From Corythucha ciliata (taxonomy: Eukaryota > Arthropoda > Insecta > Hemiptera > Tingidae): a DNA stretch of 64,000 nt. Positions 20,521 through 30,844 of the stretch are shown here, piece by piece. Made by a program: the position numbers and the translations under genes. Each line of letters opens with the position of its first letter. The stretch's first letter is position 1. The DNA is taken from NCBI GenBank assembly GCA_038030265.1, contig CM075939.1, positions 34,329,253 to 34,393,252 of the forward strand, written 5' to 3'. The notes under the pieces were generated by a model. It had not been told where the DNA came from and did not search any database. It worked only from the letters and a program-made list of their open reading frames with translations.

Positions 20521-22149
20521 CTGTTGAAAGGAAATTAAAAAGAAACCAGTTCTAATTTGGAAAGTAAAGACATTGGAGAAAATACAAAAACAATTTGAAT
20601 GGAAACGAAAACAATTTAAATTACGTCGTTGCATTGTCTTCCGATTATTCCCCAGCCCCAAACTTCCCTATGAATAGAATTCGACAAAATGGACCCAGGT
20701 GTTTCCAGGTGAAAAATCGAAGATATAATTGCATGCCCAAGCCCACAGACGTGCAACAAGCTCATGCCAATGCCACTTTTCTCTTGCAAAAACGCCGTAA
20801 AATCGAAATAACAACAAGGAGACAACATAATGTACACGAAATGTCACCATTTTCATACACGGTATACTTACTAGAACTGGAGGCGGTTTTATCCTGAACA
20901 ACTGAATAAAATTAAGGATCTGTTTTAAAAAATGTCGAGGAAAAATCTCGTAATTTATTTTTGGTTTTTAAAGGCCAAAATAACCAAGAAAATCGGCGTG
21001 TGTAAAGATTGAATAGATTGAACAAGCTCTAAAATCAAAAACGCTAGCCCTAAAAAACAAAAAAAGTTGCGTTGCGGACTACAAAGCCTTAATAATTTGG
21101 AAATAAATGTTTATAGTTTTAATGTCATTTCCGGGTAGACATGATTTACTTTTTTTCGATGTTGTAATGTGCAAGTGCAAGTATAGTCAGAATGGATGTC
21201 ATGTTTTCGACTCAAAGGCGCAACCCGTTCAGAAATAAAAATCTTGTCACACGGATGCCACCAGTGTAATTTCACTTTATACCCCTTCCAATACTCATCC
21301 AGCACATAATGGTGTATCACGACAGAAACCTCATCTGATATTTTTCACGGATAAGTTATTCCATTCGCTATTAGAAGTGCTGATAACTAGTTCTCCCTGA
21401 GCCATAGTCATAAATTATGGATTCATAGCGAACTCCTATCTCGCTGTATCTTCATTTACATTTCTAGCTACTATATGAATTTCTAGTGAGCTCACTGCTG
21501 TTTATAATACGAATCATCCAACGTCTACCTGAAGAAATATACGTCCTTCATTATAATGGGGGAGGGGAGGGGAGAATGTCAACTGCTATCGATTGAATTT
21601 TTACGTGAGAATAGGAAAAACACGCGTGTGACATACAATACATTTTTTATTTTAAACCAAAAATTATACAAATGTAGGTCAGAATATTAGCCCGAAAAAA
21701 TTGACTCGCCTGTTTCTTCACGCCACCACCGGCTTACACCATGTAATGTAACCCACCGCAATACGTTTTTCTTGCATGCCGTAGAGTGAACACAGAAAGA
21801 AGGAAACATGGAAGAAGAGTTTGACCGGTGAGGCGGGGGGGGGGGACAACAAAAAACAATGGGGAACTTGCATGAATCTCAGATTGGGTAGAAAAGCATA
21901 CCGGTGATTTGACCCGTGAACTGAAGGATAACAACGGAAGTTGCAACCCGATTGGTGCGTTTTAAGATTTTTAAAAAAGGTTCAAAGTTCTTCAGAAGAG
22001 GATTGATGGTGCGCGGGGAAATGACGGAAATACTTACTTGTGAAGCATTTGAGGGAACTCTAAAATTGTTTGTTTACAAATAAAATGAAAAATGTCCCCC
22101 CATTAAACTCGTCTAACCCCTTCTTCGCCGCATCATCCATTTCAATAAG
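20521..22149. other. Intronic DNA, nothing recognised
   Basis: The SH3-proximal end of the 27.6-kb CASK intron. Small ORFs on both strands show no domain. A G-run lies at 21835-21845. No array or hairpin element was noticed. Confidence 0.45.
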
Positions 22150-22342
22150 TAAGTTTTTACGTAATCGAACCCCCACTCAAAATTTCGCCAAAATCTCGCC
22201 TCGTTGGCACCCAAACTAGCAAATTCAAGTATATTTAGCTCGGAATGAAGTCATTTTATGGTTATTCATCAAGCTTTGGGCGTTCTCGAGGCCAACTGGA
22301 CCGGAGTCCGCGGTGACTAAAAAAATGATTCCAAAATTTGCA
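22150..22342. repeat. Family 3 repeat fragment
   Basis: Contains the theme AATTCAAGTATATTTAGCTC followed by a GC-rich block (GGCCAACTGGACCGG). It resembles units of the larger array at 24280-25440, with the TRIM-like element lying beside it. Confidence 0.5.
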
Positions 22343-23425
22343 ATTATAGAGGAAATTTGGTACCTCTATAATAAAAGATATGATTTAGATGAAATTTTGC
22401 ATTTTAGTTTTGTCCGAATGAAGAATTGAAAATTGTTTTTTGTCATGTGGCGAATAATAAAAGTGGAGTCGCCACATCAGCCCCCTGCGAAGACTGGAAG
22501 TCCAGGAAGTCTTGAGAGGCCGCGGAACAATGATGATGCACGTGCTGCTGTGGCTGAATGGACGCGTGAAGATTGGCACCGTGGTATAGATTCGTTCGAA
22601 ACCGTGAGACGATACGATAGGGTTGTTGGCGAAGACAGGCGGCTGGCGAGTGACGACGGTTGAATAAATGATGAAGCAAGAGCGATTGCTTACAAAGTGT
22701 AGCCATGAAGCGTGACGACGGTGGCTGGTGATTGTGGCTCAGCGTACAACAGGGCCAGGAACTTGTGCGAGATACCCTCGAGCAAACAAGTCCTGAAGCC
22801 GTGGAGCTGAAAGCCGGTGGTGTCTGGTGCCGGGTGAGTTCGGCAAGACTTGAAAGTTTTGTTGAGAACTTCGTGGAGTTGAGCTTGGCTGCCGTGAGTT
22901 AGGCAAAGATAGTTGCAGACGAAGTCGAAGAAGTAGAACTGTCGTCGAAAATATCGCCGAAAAGATGATGGTCGCCAGACCACGATTGTTCGTAAAGCGA
23001 GGCAGGGGAATTGAATTAAATTTGAATTGAATGTGTTTGCGTTGTAGTCGGGGTCACCAATTATAGAGGAAATTTGGTACCTCTATTGACATCTTTCATA
23101 AATACATCAGCGCACATGTGACGACTAAGTGAAACGACCTCCTGCGGTATCTTTCAATTTTCAATTGGATTTACTTCAGTAATTCTTTCTATTCTGATTC
23201 CCACGACCACAATAAACAAAACAAAGCAAGTGACACCGGTCAGATGTTACCCCAGATGGTTAGTTCATCTTAGCTCGGTAAGAGCGCTGCTGTATTTATG
23301 AAAGATGTCAATAATAAAAGATATGATTTAGATGAAATGAAATTTTGTATTTTAGTTTTGTCCGAATGAAGAATTGAAAATTGTTTTTTTGTTATGTGGC
23401 GAATAATAAAAGTGGAGTCGCCACA
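22343..23425 (-). mobile_element. Miniature LTR retrotransposon (TRIM-like), minus strand
   Basis: Two direct repeats of about 134-138 bp (22343-22476 and 23060-23425, the latter containing a MITE) are the LTRs. On the minus strand each begins TGTGGCGACTCC. Immediately inside the upstream LTR lies a primer-binding-type sequence TGGTGACCCCGACTACAAC (23041-23059). Immediately before the downstream LTR lies a purine-rich tract, GCAGGGGGCTGA. The internal part is under 600 bp and encodes no gag or pol, so this is a terminal-repeat retrotransposon in miniature relying on enzymes from elsewhere. No clear 4-6-bp target duplication was seen. Confidence 0.75.
23086..23311. mobile_element. Tc1/mariner-type MITE inserted in the LTR
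   Basis: This 226-bp segment has inverted ends TTGACATCTTTCATAAATAC and is flanked by TA on both sides. The intact LTR copy at 22343-22476 shows the empty site (CCTCTAATAAAA type, one TA). A TA duplication is diagnostic of the Tc1/mariner superfamily. No transposase. The interior contains TTAGCTCGGTAAGAGCGC, reminiscent of a tRNA D-arm. Confidence 0.8.
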
Positions 23426-24279
23426 CGTAAGTTCTTCCACTCATCAAGATCGCTATGGTAACGGTGGTCATTTATAAAATTTGAAATTTTGATCCCGTCA
23501 GAGCGCACTTACAACATTTGGTCTCAACTTTTTCTTTAATGAAGTGTCTGCTTCACAAACTACATGTGAAGCAAATAAAATTACAGCTGGATTTTGGACA
23601 TTTTTCATTTTCACTGATAGATTTTTTTATTATTTCGATTCCTTTCGATCCATTTTCCTTATAAAATAATTTAGTTTCAACTTCAAATTCCGTCGTGATT
23701 CGTGCCCCCGTGTAAAACCCAGCTCAGCCAGAGAAACTGTAGATTGATGTCCGCCGTTTGTAAGTCGAAGGTAGAGCGCAAATTTTCAAGGCAAAAGTTC
23801 AAGGTGGGTTTGAAGTTATTTTGAGGACAAAATTTGGAAAATGTATACAAAGCATTTTATGTACAATTTTCTGTAGATTGGAATGAGTACTTGAAATCCG
23901 TGCAGCACAAATAAGGCGTGAAAAATTATGCCATGTACTTGACGAAGGCTGTTTGGAGGGGGCGAGGTATACTATCTGCGTGAAACTCGCCCTCAACGTT
24001 CGGTCTGCAGATGGGATGGAAGAAACACCATGCTCACCTGACTCTTGAGAATGCCCAGGATCTCGCTGCACTTGACAGAACATCGTAAAACAACAACATT
24101 TCAATGATATACAATAAACTTTTTTTAACTCAACGGAAATCTTCTTCAGTTTTAGTCTGCTTGAACCATTCATCCACTATTCATTACTATTATGTCGTGA
24201 TAGACCCGATATTCATAGTTTTCATTTGGTTTAATAAACTATTATTTTTTTATTTGTTCATAAGCTTTTTCCGAACCGC
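23426..24279. other. Intronic DNA, nothing recognised
   Basis: AT-rich intron. A 124-residue minus-strand ORF (23799-24173) shows no recognisable domain and no splice-consistent context. Left unannotated. Confidence 0.4.
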
Positions 24280-25440
24280 CAAATTTTGAGACCAAATGTC
24301 GTGTGGCACTCTGGCGGGAGCAATTTTCCCTCTAGCTTTAGTGACCACGCGTTATCAGAAGAGAAATGACTTGGTATCTATACGACTTTGGTTGCAATGC
24401 TGTGGATGTTCAGTCAGGAAACTTCCGAAATCGTTATTCGTCATGCTTTAAACGCTTTTGGTTTGGGGCCGACTACCCAGAGTTACACCGCCACAAAAAA
24501 CGCCACGAAACAAGTAGGTCATTAGTAATTACACTGCCATTAGAACCTCGAAACTGTGGATTTGGAGAATACTCAGCCAGAAATCCGGCTGCGAAAAATT
24601 CGGACCAAAATTTGCAAACACACAAATATCCTGAACTGAAGCATGCAATTTTGCAAATAATTATTCTATGTACACCCGAAACTTGTAATTTCACAGATTT
24701 TTAGCTCTCAGTGATGTACTTTGCCAGGCTTTGGGTGCTGTGAGGGCCGGTTAACCAGCGGGGCCCCACGGTCAATAACAAAAGTGCCCCGAAATTTCGC
24801 AAAAATAAAGACCAGTAACTTGTACTTTCACGAAAATAATGAGTACAAGACTAGAGGAACTAGCGATTTTGCGAGTGTTCAGCCATCAGGGAACTTCAAA
24901 TTTCGCTGATATTAAAGCTCGAAAATGTTGCTATTCCGCGGATATTCATCAGACTTTGAGCGCTGACGTGGCCGGCTTCACGCCCGGGGTTCAAAGGTAG
25001 CTTAAGAAAGCATTGAAACAGGGGATTTCGTGAAAATTTCGCAAACTCGCAATTTTGCGAATATTCGTACCAGAAACTTACAAGTTCACAGGTCTTTAAC
25101 TCACATTGATGAAATTTTGCGGCAATATTTGCTAGGATTTTTGGGTGCTGTCAGGGCCGGTTAACCACCCGGGCCGGGTCGCTCGCTAAAAACATGCCAC
25201 GAAACTTACAATTTTGCTGTAATTAAGACAAGAAACTTGAAACCTGAAAATAAAGACCGTCAAGTTGCAGTTCCGCGAAAATAACAACTGTTGAGCGACT
25301 GTTGAGCCAGAGAACTTTAAATTTCACGGATATTTAGTACCAAAATGTGGCAATTTTATATTTAACTCCGAATGATTGATTTTTTGGCTATTCATCAATC
25401 TTAGGGAGCTATCGGGACCGCGACTGGACTAGACTGGACT
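24280..25440. repeat. Family 3 array, about 200-bp units with GC-rich centres
   Basis: GC-rich blocks recur at about 24742 (GGGCCGGTTAACCAGCGGGG), 24971, 25149 (GGGCCGGTTAACCACCCGGG) and 25410, separated by roughly 180-260 bp of AT-rich subunits such as GAAACTTCAAATTTCGC. It also contains short-period structure of about 30 bp. Related sequence in opposite orientation lies at 50430-51370 and 61660-62200. Confidence 0.6.
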
Positions 25441-25489
25441 CCATGACCACTATAAACCAAAAGGAACTTTGTGGTCGTCCCGAGCCTAA

Positions 25490-25605
25490 GGCCTCAACAA
25501 TCTCAAAGCTCCCTCAAAAACTGGAGAAATGATAAATGTGATTCTGCAGTTTGTGAGGAAGGTCGGAGTCGAGGAAATTTCAAGGAACGACTTGGCATAC
25601 GGGCC
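25490..25605 (-). mobile_element. Truncated copy of the GGCCCGTATGCC MITE
   Basis: Matches the reverse complement of the MITE at 43305-43452, including AACGACTTGGCATACGGGCC at its right end. The left end lacks the terminal inverted repeat, starting instead at GGCCTCAACAATCTC. Both copies translate to a similar peptide (PTFLANCRIT / PTFLTNCRIT), which is a repeat artefact, not a gene. Confidence 0.65.
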
Positions 25606-25623
25606 TTTCAAATGACACGTATA

Positions 25624-25847
25624 AAGTAAAGTAAAGTAATCGTCGGTAAACCAACGGGGCTTTACGTCCAACTACCTTTAAGGTGTCGTGGACGAGGGCG
25701 AGAGCACTCACTTTACTTTTTAACTTTTTTACACATAATTTGACCTTTGCTCAAATAATCCAGCCTGTAGTGGGAATCGAATCCACTCAGCGGACGATAC
25801 CTGGACATGAGAGTCGACGCCCTAGTGACCTCGGCCACTCTGTTGGG
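25624..25847 (-). mobile_element. tRNA-derived SINE, minus strand, with 15-bp target duplication
   Basis: Flanked by identical CAAATGACACGTATA (25609-25623 and 25848-25862). On the minus strand the head resembles a tRNA of the Leu/Ser type: A-box TGGCCGAGGTC (25827-25837) and B-box-like GATTCGATTCC (25773-25783), with a longer variable region between. The 3' end is an (ACTTT)n-type simple tail. RNA polymerase III promoter, tail and duplication together identify a SINE. Confidence 0.8.
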
Positions 25848-26029
25848 CAAATGACACGTATATTCACGTTCAAAAGCAAAATTCCCTGAAATAGTGATTT
25901 CGCGGCAGCTGTTTACAGTCGACACCATGTAGTTTTGCGACTATTTAGTCCCATACACCATACTTGCATTTTACTAATTTTTAGGACCGTGTATAAATGT
26001 TTGTAACCAGATGTAAAAGGGGTTTCCGA

Positions 26030-26110
26030 GGACGCCTGGTAGGGAAAGTAGGACAATAGTTGGTTGCTCTCAACGGAAAGTAGGGCACAAAAATAGCACG
26101 CCTAAATACA
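26030..26110. mobile_element. Transposon-end-like sequence next to a family 2 array
   Basis: GGGAAAGTAGGACAATAGTT and GGAAAGTAGGGCAC resemble the reverse complement of GTCCTACTTTCCC at 12968 and 28040-28090. Probably the left boundary of the element that spans the family 2 array to about 28092, though no target duplication was found. Confidence 0.4.
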
Positions 26111-26149
26111 AGATGATAACGACTAATCGTCGATCAGTTAGGAGGTCCA

Positions 26150-27500
26150 CCCACACGACCACTTTCGCGTTTCAAGTTGGAAATTAGCTTTTGAGAGAAT
26201 GAATACCTCGAAACTTAGGTTTGAAAGAGCCAAAACTATTAAATTAAGGTTTTTGAATGAGCCAAATCCGCCGAATAAGGTTTTTGAAAGAGCGAAAGCC
26301 CGCGAAACTTGAGTTTGTGAGAGCCAAAATGACGAAATTTGGGGTTTGATCCAAGCCAAATCCGAAAATTGTCTTTTTGAAAGAGCTACGTTTGATTCTC
26401 GCACTAGCGAAATCTGTAAAACTGATGCTAGAAAGAGCTAATGCCAAGTAATTTGGGTTTGAAATATCAAGAAGTAGCAAATCCTCGATATTGGTTATGA
26501 AAGAGCGAAAATCCTCGGTAAGCCGCAAAAATCACGAAATTTGTTTTTTCTGTGTTAGTTTTTCTAATTGGACAACGCCATGCAACTGTGGACTCCATAA
26601 AGAGCCGAACCCACGTTCGGGGTACTAAATAACAAAAACCCGTGAAATTTGGTTTTGAAGGTGCCAAATTTGAAAAAAATTCGTTATTGACAGCAAACTT
26701 GAAGATTAGGAAACCCAAAATCACGAAATTTGTCTTTTCGTCGTTAGTTTTTCACCTATTCAAGTTTTTGAATTCACCGAACCCGTAATACGCAAGAGGT
26801 AAAGCCACGAAATTTTACTTTTGATCAGGCGAAAATCCTCCAACATCGGGTTTTAAAGGAGCAAAATCCGCGAAAAGTTGCTTAAAAATTGTTTGTTCAA
26901 AGAGCAAACCCCACGAAATTTGGGTTTTAAAAGCGAGAAAATCAGCCGAATTGGTGAACGAAATAACAGAAATTGAGGCTTTAAGGTGCCAAATTTGAAA
27001 CGTTTGTTTATGGAAGAGTAAAAATCTTCAGCAAAGTTTTCAAAATTTTGTCGTTCGTTTTTAGTCAAATAATTTTTTTAAATTAACTAAACCTGAGAAA
27101 CTGATTTTATAAATAGCAAAAGCGAAGAACTTTGGTTTTGAACAGGCAAAATACCCGGAAATTTGATTCCACGAATTTGGGTCCTGAAGGGGCGAAAATC
27201 GGTAAAATTGGTTTTGAAAGAGCAAAACCCAAGAAATTTGGTTTTGAAAGAACGAATTCCACACATTTTGGTTTTTGAACAGGCGAAAATCCCTGAAGGT
27301 TTTAAAGAAGCCAAGTTTACAAAATTGGTTCTGAAAGAGCGAAAGTCCGTAAAATTGGTTTTTGAACGGGCAAAACCCTCGAAATTCGGTTTTTGAATGA
27401 GAAAACCCCAGAAATTGGAATTTGAACGAGACGAATCCACCAAATTCAGTTTTTAATGAGCGAAATTGGCGTCTGTAAGAGTCAAAATGACATTTAGTTT
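26150..27500. repeat. Degenerate array, family 2, reverse orientation
   Basis: About 1.35 kb of diverged units of about 33-36 bp, theme GAAATTTGGTTTTGAAAGAG followed by CCAAAACCCGC. Other blocks are 38640-39880 and 45355-45860; 12480-12910 and parts of 62560-63100 are in the other orientation. ORFs of 77-118 residues on both strands here consist of this repeated unit (for example repeated FKTNFTDFRSF) and are not genes. Confidence 0.8.
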
Positions 27501-27705
27501 TTGAAAGTTTTTAAATCAGACTGTGAGTCAAATTTTCTGGTTCGTCGGTCTGATTTTCTCATAGGCTGTGGGATTAATTTCAGATTTTTGAGTGAAATGG
27601 AGGCATGTTGGTGTGTGGGTGAAATCACTGTATTGTTTTCTCTGGGTGGACTTTGTGCTACGATCCCTGCCCCTAACGCTCAACCTGACCTGGGTAAATC
27701 GAGTG

Positions 27706-27795
27706 AAATTTAGCGCCGGCGCTGTCCACCCGTCATCTCCGTTAATGACCATATGTTTTTAGACAAGACGGGTGGATAGCGCTGGCGCTAAATTT
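27706..27795. mobile_element. Small hairpin MITE with CCACCCGTC core
   Basis: Arms of 29 bp: AAATTTAGCGCCGGCGCTGT then CCACCCGTC on the left (27706-27734), and its near-perfect reverse complement at 27767-27795. The inner motif CCACCCGTC is shared with the larger hairpin at 61482-61617 and with 31810. Target duplication not resolved. Confidence 0.65.
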
Positions 27796-27984
27796 TACTG
27801 AATAAAGCCCCAGGCCCAACAAAATGTTATTTTGTTGAAGAATGAAGATACTCAAGGCAAAACTGGAAATGGGGTCGTTGGCAGCTAAGCGCCGCAGCTT
27901 TGTTTATAGATGAACTTCAAAGATGTGGTTTGCAAGTACAGTAGAGTACTTAAAGTAAAGTAAGTAAAGTAGACACCGAAAAAG

Positions 27985-28092
27985 TAGTACAAAAAAAGAG
28001 GACAATTTTGACCTCTCCCCACTCCCCGGGCGTCCCCGCAAGCCTTAAAAAGCAGGACTTGTCCGGGGAAAGTAGGACGTCTGGTCACCCTG
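27985..28092 (-). mobile_element. Transposon terminus, CAGGGTGACCAGACGTCC type
   Basis: On the minus strand it begins CAGGGTGACCAGACGTCCTA, continues CTTTCCCCGGACAAGTCC and contains GGTCAAAATTGTCCTC. The same motif series is seen at 12968-13090. Just inside lies a simple repeat of AGTAAAGT type (27944-27970). Confidence 0.55.
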
Positions 28093-28458
28093 GGGGAGAG
28101 GGCATTGTCAGTTTCCAAGTGACTTTGCCACAGTTTCTTGGCAAAAAAATGACTGCACCTCCATGGAAAATTGCCCATTTTGCTGTCGAAATTATATTTT
28201 TCTGGCGAAATATTACATTTTATTTTAGCTTTTTTTTAAAAGGGAAAAATGTTCAGTTTTAATTATAATTAGCCAGTTTTAAGGGGTAAATGGGCGAGAT
28301 TGCCCCGTCCCGTGAATGTACCTATATTAGTGAAGAAATCACCTCATATTTATGTTAGAAACAAACGTGTGTTTTGGTCATTTTTTTTCTTTCATTTTCA
28401 TGAGGAATCGCCCTAAAAGTACAGCAATTTTTTCGAAAGTGGTATCTTTTAGGATACC

Positions 28459-28582
28459 ATCACCCTGGTTAACTAATTGAATGTTTCCCGAAAAAAAAAA
28501 AAAGTACCGTAGAAGAGAGAAATTGTTCTGGTGGACGGGGGTTTTACAGCGCTTACCCTTCAGATAATTCCTGGGTGCGTAA
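28459..28582 (+). repeat. Duplicated 120-bp segment, copy 1
   Basis: Begins CCATCACCCTGGTTAACTAA and runs through GTACCGTAGAAGAGAGAAAT to CAGATAATTCCTGGGTGCGT. A direct copy with few differences lies 1.18 kb away at 29636-29756. They could be LTRs or TIR-less remnants of one element; no PBS or purine tract was recognised between them. Confidence 0.7.
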
Positions 28583-29635
28583 TCCTTTTAAGGACCCCAA
28601 AGGACTGTAGGACCGCATGCCAAAATATAAAGTAGTACCGTCCGCGTCCGTCCTAAAGAAGACCTCTGGTCACTGTAAATACATATGTATAGGCACACCT
28701 CTGAACTGACTTTTTCGTCCGGCTAACTGCCTTTTTTACCATGAAATTTGAAATGTTGCATCCATAAACTCACTATTCGAGGAAACAGTCAGTTTCCAGC
28801 CAGGAAACCGCCCCCAGTCTATTCCAAAATGTATATCCAATTCTTTATAAACTCGTCTTTTTACGACGAATTGGGTTGTCTTTACATCGAAAAACAAAAT
28901 CAGGAAAAACTATGCATAATCTGCTGAGGACAGTCATAGTCAAACGAGCACCTGATCCTTGAAAACGACTCCTCAATAGTTGATTATTCATACCTACTCA
29001 AGACATATACCATCGATGGTGCCTTCTGGCTTGCTCAGAGCGAAACCTAACTAGGTGGGATTTTTATACCACTTTCCGTCAGTCGGTCCCAGGCCATTTT
29101 GTCAGAAACGCATTGATGCCATGATTCACAGCGTAGAAACCACCAGGCTCATATTAAACGTCAATTGATTCTTTCATTGACAGTATAGCATGCATTACTA
29201 AAGCACAGTATGGAGAGAGGGGTATAGAGGGAGGACGCGGAGATGTTATCAGTGTTATCCATCCACTAATTTTTAAAATTTATTTTGGAAGGAGGGGGGA
29301 GGTAGGTGAACGTTGGAGTGATATTTTGGTGCAATATTGAAGGTACAGTGCTCACAGGCGAGAGAAAAATTGAGTTAGGGTGTTTTTCCTATCGTTCTGT
29401 TCACTAGCGTCTCTTTTCATTTGAGAGGACGGATAGGAAGACCTTCTTCATGTCAAATTGTTGTGCAAATGTTACTCGAAATAGTATCAACCAGTGAAAT
29501 AAGCGATGGAGTCATAATATGGAATTCAAAAAATCTAATCAATACTTTTAATTGTGCCCAAGTTGGCTCTTATCAAATCGAAAAACTGAAATTTCTATAT
29601 AGCAGAGATTTCAGACATAGATAGATTTCTATACG

Positions 29636-29756
29636 ATCACCCTGACTAACTAATTGAATGTTTCCCGAAAAAAAAAAGTACCGTAGAAGAGAGAAATTGT
29701 TCTGATGGACGAGGGTTTTACAGCGCTTACCCGTCAGATAATTCCTGGGTACGTAA
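29636..29756 (+). repeat. Duplicated 120-bp segment, copy 2
   Basis: Begins GATCACCCTGACTAACTAAT and ends TTCCTGGGTACGTAA. Main differences from copy 1 are A-run length and scattered substitutions. The 1.05 kb between copies shows no domain. Confidence 0.7.
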
Positions 29757-30840
29757 CCCGGAGGGGCAGAGCTATGCGGATATATTGACTTATCCCTCGG
29801 GTTTTGTTATTCTGAGTTAGTCGCTTCGATTGAAAAACTATGTATTTAATAACGCTGCACTATTTGTTTATATATCACATTGCGCAACCCTTTCATTAGA
29901 CTTAACATATCGAGGGAAATAAGTAAGCAAACGCTCTTTTTTTATTGAAAATTCATTAAGGCATTGATGTGACTCGTAAACAGTACTCCTCTGTCTCACA
30001 CAGCCCGGCCATCATCAGTGTAATTGAATCAGTTAAAACTTCGTGAAGCTTGTTTGTGAAATTTTTGTTAGGAGGTGATAACGAAGATTGAAGCAAACAT
30101 AATTTAAATGGGAAAAGTTTTGTAATCGAATTGTAAAAAAAAAAAAAAAAAATTAAGGTGTCCAATGATTATCAGATTGTGGCTTTGTGAGAAAATTGGA
30201 TCATTCAAATTACGGGATAGATCATTAAGCGAGCACCACCTTTGAGCTTTGATTTGCCATGTTCGTTTTAAAAGCGAAATTTAATTGGTTCTTGGATGCG
30301 GTGAATGAAGGATGATGAAAGGGCACGATAGCGGCTTACATTGAGGGATGGAGGAAGGAGGAAGGACTGTCTCAATATTAGGGGTGAGTGCGGGGCTCTC
30401 TGCTCCCGTTCTCTTTCGATACTCAATTCCTGTACAGTCACCATCACGTCCAATATCTGCTTACGGCAAAATTAATGAAGCTTTCACAATTGAATTATTA
30501 TCAAAAGGACAGAGCCCTCGTGTATCGAGGTTGAAATAGAGGATTGGAATTTCAAGGAAACCAGTAGCTCATTGTTATCTTTCCTGTCTGCGAGTACAAG
30601 AATTTCGTCCAGGTAGAGGTAATAAGTCGGGTAGTACTCCTCGTATTTGAATTGATTTTAACGAACGAGCATCGTCCAATGTTTCAAGCCACAGAGAAAT
30701 AATTTAATAAATTTTTGCTGTGTAATGAGATGAGGGGGGAAGGTGCTGAACACAAACAAGATGTGGGCTTCAATATTTCGTGTACTGTGCTGTGTGTGTT
30801 GTGGTGATGTTTACCAACCTCTTCACATTAGGGCTGCTCA
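29757..30840. other. Intronic DNA, nothing recognised
   Basis: AT-rich intron with an A-run near 30135 and short ORFs without domains. No array, hairpin or exon candidate. Confidence 0.4.
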
Positions 30841-30844
30841 TTAG

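Noticed and set aside
20872..20893. 22-nt minus-strand microexon candidate flanked by TTGTTCAG and GTAAGTAT
   Set aside because: 22 nt would shift the frame between two phase-0 exons (PPPCE and IFVRAQF), and the join without it is already complete.
22443..22983. Minus-strand ORFs of 87 and 97 residues inside the TRIM-like element
   Set aside because: No gag, protease or integrase motif; likely chance frames in a non-coding interior.
26138..27443. Series of 70-118-residue ORFs with repeated Phe/Ser-rich motifs
   Set aside because: Repetition reflects the family 2 DNA units; similar ORFs appear on both strands.
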